Assembly: GCA_019096195.1 (NCBI GenBank)
Contig: JAGTXK010000091.1
Span: 496,001-560,000, forward strand
Direction: 5' to 3'
DNA from: Boletus sp. NGJ
Lineage: Eukaryota; Basidiomycota; Agaricomycetes; Boletales; Boletaceae
Length of the DNA stretch: 64,000 nt
Shown here: one piece after another, positions 33,501 through 45,822 of the stretch
Layout of the letters: the number at the start of each line of letters is the position of its first letter
How positions within the stretch are numbered: the first letter of the stretch is position 1
The notes under the pieces: generated by a model
What the model was told of the DNA's origin: nothing
Databases searched by the model: none
What the model saw: the letters and a program-made list of their open reading frames with translations, nothing else
Position numbers and translations under genes: made by a program

Positions 33501-36500
33501 CGAGGAAAAATCTCTCGGACTACTTCACTGCTATACTGGCTGCTGAGGACCCTATTCGGTCTTGTATGCGTGCTATAGTTGACGTCATTCTTCACTTGCG
33601 TAGCTTCCGCCGTGTTGACTCCGATGACTGGCTAGCACACGACAAATGGCTGGATGTTGACTTCCGCCTCTTAGCGAAGAGTGCAGTTGGTTGCGGATCG
33701 TATACCACCGCGCTACTGTTTCTAGAGCTTGCATTCGAGTATGGGCAACTCAACAAGGAGTCTCCAGACGGTATCGAGCATCTGTTGTTCGAGATATATG
33801 GGCATATCGACGAACCTGACGGCTTTTATGGTATCAAGACTACCGATCTCCACCATTTCTTGATCAAACGTTTTCATCACGAACACCAATGGGATAAGGC
33901 GTTCCGTTTCCATGGTGCAGCAATTGAGGCTGGTAGTTCCGAGTCGATCGATGCAGACGGTCTCCTCCAATCTTTCCATGCATTCGGATTCGACAGCCTC
34001 GCCATTGGCACTCTTCAGGGCTCACAGAAAAGATTCCAGTCAGACGAAGCTTCATCGACTATGTCTTATCAACTGGGATGGCGCACAGAGACCTGGGATT
34101 TGCCCGATACTGGAGACTTTCGGGACTCGAACATTACCCTTTACCGTGCTCTCCGTGCCATTTACCGCGAAAGGGATCCGCACGTAATCGATGCTACAAT
34201 CCATTCTGCCCTCTGTGATGCCATGGAGCGCTTGCGAACTCTTGGGAATGAAGACATCACGGAGATTCGAGAGACAGCGCGGAACATCATGTCTCTTAAC
34301 CAACTCACACAGTGGAGAAGACGTCCCGTTCAAGTCCACCTCAGCTCCAAGTCTCCAGACATCCGGTCGATGTCGCAGCTTGTTGATATTGATCCTGAGT
34401 TTGAGTGAGTGTTCAAGGCCGAGTGGCTAATCACTCGCTCACAGTCAAGTTCAGATTCAGCAGTCTCGAACGGATACTAGCAACTAGGGCATCCTTGATC
34501 CGCTCTGTCAGGCGAAAGGAAGAGCGCGAACGAATCGGGGACATGATCACACCGTTTGGCAATAGTTTGCTCGAACTCGAGAAGCGTTGTCTTGTCCGTC
34601 TTTCCGTTGCGGCACGAAAATCGAACAAACTTCAAGTGGCGCTGAACTCCATCGTGAAGGCCCGGCGTCTTGAGGGCATCTCTACTCATGAAGTGTCTCA
34701 AGAGTTTGCGCACGTCCTTTGGCTTCAAAACGAGCAAAAGTTGGCCGTTCAGTTCTTGAAGGACCTTCTACTTCGACAGAACCAAACTGCTTCAAGCGAG
34801 CCTGAGCTCGTTATTGAACGAGCACTCTCTATGGCGCGCTTGGTGGGTGTTCCATCGCGACAATGTCAGCGTTTCTAACATTATATCATCATATCAGGGG
34901 TCCTGGATTTCGGAAGCATGCATGGAAAAGCCGATGGACATTAAGCACAAATATTTTGATACAGCGACAGCGCTTGCTACGGAGGTGGAAAAACAAATCA
35001 ACACTCGCGGGAACGTATGTGCGAGCATCTTCCATAAATGCGCCCTCTTTGCCGAACACCAATACCACGTCATCAACAAATCACCGGATGCCGTGCGGTG
35101 GAAAATATACATGGATCGCAAGAGTCAAGAAATCAAACAGAGAGAAAGCCAACTCCTTCGAACTCAACCACGCTCAAGTGAGTACTATGCCCTCTTTGAG
35201 GACCAGAAGAAGGCGAAGGCCGTTCTAGCGGAGGATGAAGAAGCTTACAAACAACATAATGGGGCACTGGTCACGTTCCTTGACCTCGCCATCAACATGT
35301 ACTCGCGATGCCTCGCGGCCTCGGATATCTTCGATGATAACGTGCCTATCCGCTTTTGTTCTCTGTGGTTTGCGAACTTCGAGGATCGGAGACTGCAAGA
35401 TACGTTTAAGAATGCAGTCGCTCGGATACCCTCGAGGAAGTTTGTTTTCCTTTCTCATCAACTTTCTGCTCGTATTTCTCAGCCTTCACAAGGCGGATTG
35501 CCAGCAAGCCAACAAATACTTCAAGGGCTTGTCATCCGAATGTGTCAAGAACACCCCTTCCATAGCCTGTACCAAGTCTACTGCATACGACCTGAGAGGT
35601 CCGGGCAGTCGTCACTAAGCAGAAGATTATCTAATCGTCACGAGCCAACATTGTCGCAAGCTCAGATCGATCGTTCCAGCGCCGCATCTGACATCTTTGG
35701 CCAACTACTAAGCGATCCACAACATTCCACTCGCATTAAAGCGATCGAGCAGGTGTGTGATGCATCTATCGAATGGGCCAAGTACCCCGTCAAGGACAAC
35801 CGCGCCATCAAGAAAGTCAAGGGTTTGCTGCATATACCGGATAGCCTGACGATCCGACGGCTTCGCGACATCCAGGTGCCGGTTGTCACATCCCACCCAG
35901 CTATCGATGCTACCCTGAAGTACGACCACTGTGTCTGGATCAGCCACTACGACCCCACTTTCACGACAGCGGGAGGAATCAACCTTCCAAAGATCAGCAC
36001 CTGTTACGGTTCCAATGGTGAAAAATACAAGCAATTGGTGAGCAGTTTGCGAGCGCGGGTTTTGTCGCGAGGGAGCTGATTCTGTCTCCAAGTTCAAAGG
36101 CGGGAACGATGACCTGCGGCAAGACGCTGTCATGGAACAAGTCTTTGACCTGGTCAATGTCGTCCTCAGATGTGACAGGGAGACCAAAAAGCGTGACCTA
36201 AAAGTTCGCGGATACACCGTCTTGCCTCTCGCAGCTCAAGCTGGAGTTTTGGAGTTCGTTGGCAACACGGTTCCACTCCAGACATGGCTAGGGATAGCTC
36301 ATCCGAGGCGAGTGAATATGCGATCAAACTAAATTGACTAGGTTGACACTTTTTCCCCTCTAGGTATCGTCCCAGCGATCCCAAGCATACCGACATTCTC
36401 GCTAGTCTCAAACAAACACGAGAACGTCACCAGGGCAGGGTGGATGCGATGGTTGCGTCCTTTAAAGAAGTCTGCGACAAGACAGCGCCTGTCATGAGGC

Positions 36501-37356
36501 ACTATTTCACCGAGAAGCACAAGTCGCCCATCGCATGGTTCGCGATGCGACTAAACTATATACGGAGCGTCGCGACGACGTCAATTGTGGGCCACGTTTT
36601 GGGTCTAGGGGACCGACACGTGTCCAACATTCTGATGGACAATGGGACAGGGGAGGTCGTGCACATCGACCTAGGGATTGCCTTTGACCAAGTAAGAACC
36701 CCATACACGCCGACCACTATACCGTGTATCTCATGTTATATCGCCCCCCTTCTCCCAGGGAAAGCTATTGCGAGTCCCGGAACGTGTCCCGTTCCGGATG
36801 ACGCGCGACATGGTGGACGGAATGGGCTATTCGGGCACCCAAGGCGTATTTCAGCGATGTGCAGAAGAAACCCTGCGTGTCCTCCGTGAGCGGTCCGATG
36901 TCATCATGACCGTACTCGAAGTCTTCAAGCATGATCCCCTTCATTCCTGGTTCGTTTTTTTTTTTTTTCCTGCTTGGTCCGGCGAGGTTCACCGGAGATG
37001 GTATATACGCCGCCGCCCCCTCAGGACCGCGAGCGAGCTCAAGATCAAAAAGATTCAAGACAGCACCAACGAGCCCGTCGGACGCATTTCCACGGAACCT
37101 GTACGGTTCGGACTGGGTCCTGACTCTGCGACGAACGCGCCGGTCAACGAAGCAGCGGACCGTGCACTCAACTCTGTTGCTCGCAAATTAGACAAGTCAC
37201 TCAGCGTTGAATATACTGTCAACGAGCTCATTGCGGAGGCGACGGATATCGTCAACTTGGCGACGATCTATCACGGTACGTCGATAATCCCTGATTTTCC
37301 CGCATCCCCGCCCTGATTGGAGAATGACAACTCCAGGCTGGAGCCCCGATTATTAG
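27557..37356 (+). CDS. TEL1: TEL1/ATM phosphatidylinositol 3-kinase-related protein kinase
   Basis: DNA double-strand-break and telomere checkpoint kinase, recruited by Mre11-Rad50-Xrs2/Nbs1. Ten exons fit in phase: 27557-28918, 28971-30437, 30497-34404, 34455-34842, 34898-36037, 36093-36307, 36364-36691, 36759-36949, 37025-37275, 37337-37356; total 3089 aa, close to ATM size. The N-terminal TAN motif is present as LKSEKVKER (residues 11-19), which separates it from ATR/Mec1. HEAT repeats fill the middle, then FAT (SLERILATRASLIRSVRRKE). Kinase domain: GSNGEKYKQLFKGGNDDLRQ, catalytic GLGDRHVSNILM and HIDLGIAFDQGK. FATC: YTVNELIAEATDIVNLATIY ending HGWSPDY. The intron 36308-36363 uses a GC donor. 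Diverges from PIF1 and converges with STE20. Confidence 0.96.
36308..36363 (+). other. GC-AG intron in TEL1 kinase domain
   Basis: Joining ...GIAHP-R to YRPSDPKH in frame requires donor AG|GCGAGT at 36308 and acceptor CTCTAG at 36363. The nearby GT at 36312 gives the wrong phase and no other donor restores the conserved kinase sequence. GC-AG introns are a known minor class. Confidence 0.75.
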
Positions 37357-37796
37357 AATAGAGTTTATCGATCATGTACGATCGGATGACACGTTGCTCG
37401 CACACATTTTTGTATCGTTAGCCAAGCTACATCCACTATCAATTTTATTTTGCACGCCTCCCCCCCCCAAAAAAAATAAGGTTCGCTCTGCGCATTTCGA
37501 GACTAGTCTATCCGAGTCACATGAATGAAAAAAGCTAGGCAGGGACCAGCATGTAGAAAGGTATTACAAAGTCGAGGATATAGAAGAATCCCAGGGGTAC
37601 AGGCGCAACTCTGGAAACTTTCAGGATGTTATGCCAGGGAGGCATTTTCGAGAAAAAGAATGGAACGGATGTAACGTATCAGAGTGGTGTGACAGTAGAT
37701 GCAAAAAAGGACAAGGGGGGAAGCGTGCAACGTCACAAAGTAGATGTCGTCTATACCCGACATTCGAACGTAACCAAATGGTCGTATCGAAACAGG
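37357..37796. other. Convergent spacer between TEL1 and STE20-like gene
   Basis: 440 bp between two 3' ends, with short C and A homopolymer runs near 37460-37478. The open frames crossing it on the plus strand are low-complexity or antisense to the kinase gene; nothing else recognised. Confidence 0.6.
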
Positions 37797-40387
<2,591 letters not shown>

Positions 40388-40487
40388 GGCGAGGGCTGGG
40401 AAGATACCCGCACCGAGCAGCAAATTATATGTACGGTACTTGACTACACCTTGGTTACCGTCGACACCTCAACCTCAACCTGAGCTA
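40388..40487. promoter_or_regulatory. Very short divergent promoter, STE20-like / xylulokinase
   Basis: Only 100 bp separate the two start codons. An AT-rich TTATATGTA at about 40425 is the only TATA-like element seen. Both promoters and both 5' UTRs must share or overlap this sequence unless transcription starts within the neighbour. Confidence 0.5.
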
Positions 40488-42278
40488 ATGCCTCTCTTCC
40501 TCGGCTTCGACCTCTCCACTCAGCAGCTCAAGGCCATCCTTGTCGACGAGCACTCCGCGGTCGTACACGAGTCTGCCGTACATTTCGACAGTGACCTCCC
40601 CGCCTACCGGACGAACAATGGCGCCATCCGCGGCCCCGACGAGGGCGAGGTCTCCTCTCCCGTCCGCATGTGGCTCGAGGCCATCGACCTCGTCGTGCAC
40701 CGCGTCAAGCACGCTGGTGTCGACTTGAGTGCCGTCGTCGCCATCTCCGGAGCTGCCCAGGTCAGTCAGCCGTCCATCCCTATGGTCCGACTCGTCCGAC
40801 TTTATCCCGAATATAGCAACATGGCTCGGTGTATTGGTCCGATCTGGCCGAGACCTCGCTGTCCTCGATGGACCCGAGCCGGTCCCTCGCCGAGCCGGGC
40901 CACCTCGCACCACATGCTTTTGCGCTCCCAAATGCCCCCATTTGGCAGGACTCCTCTACCGCCAAGGACTGCGCCGACCTCGAAGACGCCGCGGGTGGCC
41001 CACAGCGCCTCGCCGACCTCACTGGCTCTCGCGCCTACGAGCGCTTCACAGGTCCTCAGATTGCCCGCGTACGCGCGCTCTATTCTCTCTCTCTCTCCCA
41101 CACACGCTCATCTCCACCACCCCAGATCCGCAGGTTGAAACCCAACGCGTACAAGCGTTCGGCCCGCATCTCGTTGGTCTCTTCCTTCATGCCGTCCCTG
41201 TTCCTTGGTTACGTCGCTCCCATCGAGATATCCGACGCTAGTGGCATGAATCTCATGGATGTCATGACGTGTAAGTGGATCGATTCGTTATTGGATGTCT
41301 GCGGTGGTCCCGACCTCCGCTCAAAGATTGGTCCCCAGCCCGTGCCTGGTGGTACTGTCCTGGGAAAAATATCAAACTGGTGGGTTCTCAGATGGGGATT
41401 CAGTCCTGGTAAGCCTCCCCCCCGTGCACCAACATCCCTGTCCTCATCAGTTCGCAGAATGCATCATCGCCCCATTCACCGGGGACAACTCAGCTACCGT
41501 CGCAGCCCTCTCGGCACCCGGTGATGCTCTTCTCTCCCTCGGAACTTCCACCACGCTCTTGCTCTCCATCCCCCCTGCAGATACCCCCCCAAAGCGTCCC
41601 ACCACCTCCCACCTTCTCTCCCACCCAACCACCATCGATGCCCAGATAGCCATGCTCTGCTACAAAAACGGCGCCCTCGCCCGAGAACACGTCCGCGACA
41701 GGCACGCCAACCGTGACTGGGAAAAATACAACCAGCTCGTGGAAAGCACACCTGTGGGGAATAACGGCTATCTCGGCTTTTACTTTCCTCTTCCAGAAAT
41801 CATTCCCCCGAACGTTTGTGGCGAGTTTCTGTTCACCACCAGAGATGGCCACCCCACCCCCGTAGACTCGATACCCTCAGAAGCGCATCCTCGAGCCATC
41901 CTCGAGTCCCAGTTCTTGTCCATCAAGTCCCGCATAGTCGCTATCCTCCCGCCGAACTCGCCCCCTCTCCAGAGGATGGTCGTCATCGGAGGCTCCTCTG
42001 CCAACCAGACCATCCGACAGCTCGCAGCGGATCTCTTCGGTATCCGTGTGTACGTCCCTGAATCCAAGGAGGCTGCCGGAACCGGTGGTGCCATTCTCGC
42101 CAAGTTTGCCTGGTGGAAGCAACAAAACGGGGGCTCAGGAACATTTGAGGAGATGAGCTACGGAGACGTCGAGCGCATGCGGCTTGTCGCTGAGCCCAGG
42201 AGTGAGGTCACAAAAGGTTACGACCGGCTCGTCGACGCTTATCGTGCGTGCGAAGAAGCGGTGGTTCGAAAGGCGTGA
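40488..42278 (+). CDS. XKS1: D-xylulose kinase
   Basis: FGGY-family kinase that phosphorylates D-xylulose to xylulose 5-phosphate, feeding pentoses into the pentose phosphate pathway; cytosolic. Starts at ATG 40488: MPLFLGFDLSTQQLKAILVD, with the FGGY N-terminal phosphate-binding DLSTQQLK. Then AISGAAQ/QHGSVYWSD across the first intron, AFALPNAPIWQDSSTAKDC, GSRAYERFTGPQIAR, EISDASGMNLMDVMTCKWID, PVPGGTVLGKISNWW and IIAPFTGDNSATVAALSAPG, GDALLSLGTSTTLLLS, and the C-terminal ATP-binding block VVIGGSSANQTIRQLAADLF / GAAGTGGAILA-like. Three GT-AG introns fit. Stop TGA 42276-42278. Present in fungi that use plant pentoses. Confidence 0.94.
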
Positions 42279-42516
42279 TTCATCCTGGCGCTTGCACGAT
42301 GTAACATCCAATAGAGTCGTAGCGTTGTACATACACTTTGCGTCGAACTCCTCTCGACGAGGTTGCTAAATGAGGTATCTTCGTTTGTTTTCGCCACGGA
42401 GATGCAAAGATCACCTGTTTACACGTCCCCAATCGCTGCCGGTATGTTCCCGTCGACTCTGCATCGTGCGACTCGTATCTCGTTGTTGACGACCGTGAAA
42501 GCCGTGTCCTAGAAAC

Positions 42517-44681
42517 ATGTCCATGACACCAGACACGCCCCCCGGGCCCAAGAGACCCTTCCTCGAGAAGCCCAGCTCATCCGAGCCACTCAAACGGGCG
42601 AGACTCGAACAGGATAACCCCGCTTCAGAAGAAAAGGTAGCATTATCCGACGCTCTGGATGTCACTCCGCCCGAATCCAGCAGTCGCGTTGAAAAGCACC
42701 CTGCAAGGCGGGACGCCGCCGGATGGGCGAAATCGCGAAAAGGAAAGGAGAAACAGACAAGAAACGTCGGTCGGCGTCGTGGGCCCCGTCACGCCGGGCC
42801 CTCGGAGACACCCAAGAACGAGGAACTTGAAGACGAGGGACCAAAACCGCCCAGGCTGCCGAAACGCATGACAGCGTTGCTCCTTGGCTTCTGTGGGACC
42901 GGGTGCAGCGGCATGCAAATGTGCGTACGATACTTGCATGCTTCGTGAACGTAGAACGGTGTCCCTGATATCTTTCCTGTCGATCCAAGTCAACCGAATG
43001 TCAGAACGATCGAGGGTGTCTTATTTGACGCCTTGGTTCGTGCAGGAGCCGTGTCCAATGACAATGCCGACGATCCCACCAAAGTGCTTCAGCGTCCACA
43101 CCCGCTGGTTGTCAAACTAAGTGCGCTTTACAGGTCAATCTCGGACGAGCCGCTCGAACAGATGCGGGCGTCCACGCTGCAGGCAATGTCGTGTCCATGA
43201 AGTTGATCGTCAACATTCCTGGCGTCAAAGACTGGGTTTCTCGTGTTAACGAAGAACTCCCACCAGAAATACGTGTCTGGGGCAAAGTAAGTACACTGGC
43301 CCGTGAGTCGAGTCCAACAGTAACGTCGGCAAAAAAAAAAAAAAAAAAAAGGTTCGAGTTCAGGGCGGATTCAATGCACGGCTGTACGATTTTCTTCTTG
43401 GAATTTTTGCACGTCGCGTTTACCAGTGTCAACAGATCCTGTGATAGCCGCAAATATACTTATTTCTTCCCTTCCTATCTATTGATCCCACCCAAGCCGA
43501 ACTCGGCGTGTGTGCGTAGCCAACATACCGCGGTCGCTTCACGGGGCTCCTTTGGTGATATCCCGCAACATCCCTTTTGGGATTTTCCAGGTGTTGATTC
43601 TTCCAGCCCGGAAGAAGACCTAGCTCGGAAGCGACAATGGAGGGTCAGCGCCAAAGACGTTGACGAATTGCGGGCTACTGCCAAAAAATTCGAGGGCACT
43701 CACAACTTTCACAATTTCACAGTCGGTCGTGACTTTCCTGATCGTAGCAATCAACGTAACATGATAAAGATTCAAGTAAGGTTCTTTTCGATATAACAGG
43801 CTTTTGTCGACTCAACCATATTTTCGAAAGATTGCAGACCCCGCGGTCTACGGTGATACGGAATGGATCAGTGTGCTCTTTCATGGACAAAGTTTCATGC
43901 TACACCAGGTACGTCTCCCAGTGTGATATGGGAACCCTCCCGTTGTGTATTCAAGTCAAAATTAGATCGTAAGTTCGGCCGCGACTATTATAATCATCCT
44001 CTAATCGTAGCTCGGAAAAGCGCAAGATGATGTCTGCCCTTGTCCTATCCCATCGGACCGGAACTCCCGCCGATATAATCGACGAAGTACGAGTCTCACC
44101 ACTTTCGGGGCATCCATGTTACTCAAACCTTTTCAAGCTCTACGGGCCCCGAGTGGTCCTCGTGCCCAAAATGCCGGCCTTGGGATTGCTGCTCGAGTAC
44201 CCCATCTTCGATTCCTACAACCAAAAAGTGACAACGGTCAACGAACGGGAAAAGTATGACGGCTCCCATGTCGACTTTCGCCCGCCGATCGACTTTGAGC
44301 AATACCGAGAGAGGATCGACACATTCAAGCAAAAATTCATTTACGAAGACATGCGTACGACAGAGGACCGATATGGCATGTACGTGTTTTTTTTGGCAAC
44401 GCGGTGGGCTCAATTGACCCGTACGTAGATTTGACGCCTGGATTCGATATGTGGACAGTTACGAGGGGAACGATTTATTGTACTTGAATCCGAGGGGCAT
44501 CATTCCTGCAACTGCGGTCATCAAGAAAGACGTCAAGCGACGACCCAAGCCCTTCAAGGAGAGCAAGCGTTTCGATATCACCAACATCAAAGAACTCAAG
44601 GACGAACCACCACTTGAAGAGGAGAGCGACTCAGAGGAAGAAAACATCAGTAAACCTGCGCTGGAAGATATGGAAGGATAG
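42517..44681 (+). CDS. PUS1: tRNA pseudouridine synthase, PUS1 family
   Basis: Converts uridine to pseudouridine at several tRNA positions and in snRNA; nuclear and possibly mitochondrial. Two in-frame ATGs lie at 42517 and 42523 ([18 protein letters not shown]). A basic, disordered N-terminus with [17 protein letters not shown] suggests nuclear import. Core: [15 protein letters not shown], then catalytic [20 protein letters not shown] with the nucleophilic Asp codon at 43161-43163; VPGVKDWV-like, [70 protein letters not shown]. The acidic tail ends PALEDMEG; stop TAG 44679-44681. At least seven introns; one has an A20 tract abutting its 3' splice site (43331-43350). Confidence 0.93.
43331..43350 (+). 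repeat. A20 homopolymer inside a PUS1 intron
   Basis: Twenty A residues directly precede the G of the 3' splice site used to join WGK to [11 protein letters not shown]. The tract replaces the usual pyrimidine-rich stretch. Confidence 0.85.
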
Positions 44682-44802
44682 TCATTGGGAGCACATGTAG
44701 ACACCAAGAGTCCAGGGGATCACACCAGACTTGAGACGCGGCACCGAATTAGGTTTGCTATTTGATACAGTAATCGCCAAAGATACATATTGCAATGTAG
44801 AA

Positions 44803-45518
44803 TCATGACTGGAACTTGCGCATGGTTTGAATTTCGTCAAGGAGAGCCTGTAATCGATCGTCGTCGATTTTGACGAGACTAGTAAAAGTGAGCCGGAATG
44901 AGCGAGCACGACGCGCGTCGGTGCCGACTCACCTCGGTATGACGCTCTTGGCCTCTTCTGCGGTCGCTGGACACAAGTTGGCGATTTGAGCCGTCTCAAA
45001 TTGCGTCAGCGCTGGCTCGCGACGAAGCGTCCTTTAAACGGTTTTTTTTTCCTCGTCAGAAACGGACTCAACCAATTCAAACGATGTTATCCAAAAAAAA
45101 AACCCGCCAACACGCACGCACACACGCGAAAATGAAATGAAATGGAATAAACGACCTACTCGCGAACGGCGCTGGCCGAGTCGGTCGTGCTGAACTTGGC
45201 AAACGTCTTGACGTACTCGAGCGTTTTGTTGTAGACGCTATCAAGATCGGGAACAGAGAAAGGGTTGGCTTCGAGCAAACGGCATAGAGCGATCGCTGGC
45301 ACGTACGCAGTATCGGGCGCGTCCTTGTCCCTGTTCTCGAGCAGGTACTTGACCTCCGAGATGAGCAAGCAACCAGCGTTGTTGAATTCTGCAGAAATTA
45401 CAGTAAGACCATCGAAAACGGTTGAAACATCGATTGAGTTGCACGCACCAGCTCCGAGTTTCAAGGCAGATGCATCCTCCTCTTCTGCGTGTGTCCTGTG
45501 GCGCAAGCGCGTGGTCAT
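44803..45518 (-). CDS. RPB4: RNA polymerase II subunit RPB4
   Basis: Forms the Rpb4-Rpb7 stalk of RNA polymerase II, with roles in initiation and mRNA fate. ATG 45518: MTTRLRHRTHAEEEDASALK, then intron to EFNNAGCLLISEVKYLLENR, VPDLDSVYNKTLEYVKTFAK FSTTDSASAVRE; a second, roughly 120-bp intron; TLRREPALTQFETAQIANLC PATAEEAKSVIPS; a third intron; and LVKIDDDRLQALLDEIQTMR KFQS. Stop TGA 44803-44805. The TQFETAQIANLCPATAEEAK block and the DDRLQALLDEIQ helix are hallmarks of the HRDC-like Rpb4 fold. Length about 150 aa is normal for non-yeast Rpb4. Ends 122 bp from the convergent PUS1 stop. Confidence 0.93.
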
Positions 45519-45822
45519 GATCAAACGGACAAGGTGGCAGTTTGTTTGGCAAAAGCCTTTGAAATAAACATACGTGAGCCAATAAATGCTGCGCCTCGAA
45601 AACAGGTTTATTATATGTTTACAGACATTTTATTATATATCTAGTTGTATTGAAGAACAAAGACAGTCCAGTCCTTGCGTGCTACAAGCCACAAAATCAA
45701 CAGCACTGACATGGCGATACACCACACTACTTTCCTGGGACGCTGTTTCAAGATCAAACAGGGCGAAACGTTTCAACATTTCGCAAACATGGCGCAAAGA
45801 TCGAATTCTTACCCCAAGTCTA
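45519..45822 (-). other. Spacer between RPB4 start and R3H gene end
   Basis: 304 bp between two minus-strand genes; it must hold the RPB4 promoter and the 3' UTR of the R3H gene. AT-rich near 45590-45660. No separate gene seen. Confidence 0.6.

Noticed and set aside
37459-37480. Adjacent C and A homopolymers after TEL1 as a retroposed poly(A) tail
   Set aside because: No target-site duplication or upstream element body is visible; homopolymers of this size occur elsewhere in the window's noncoding DNA.
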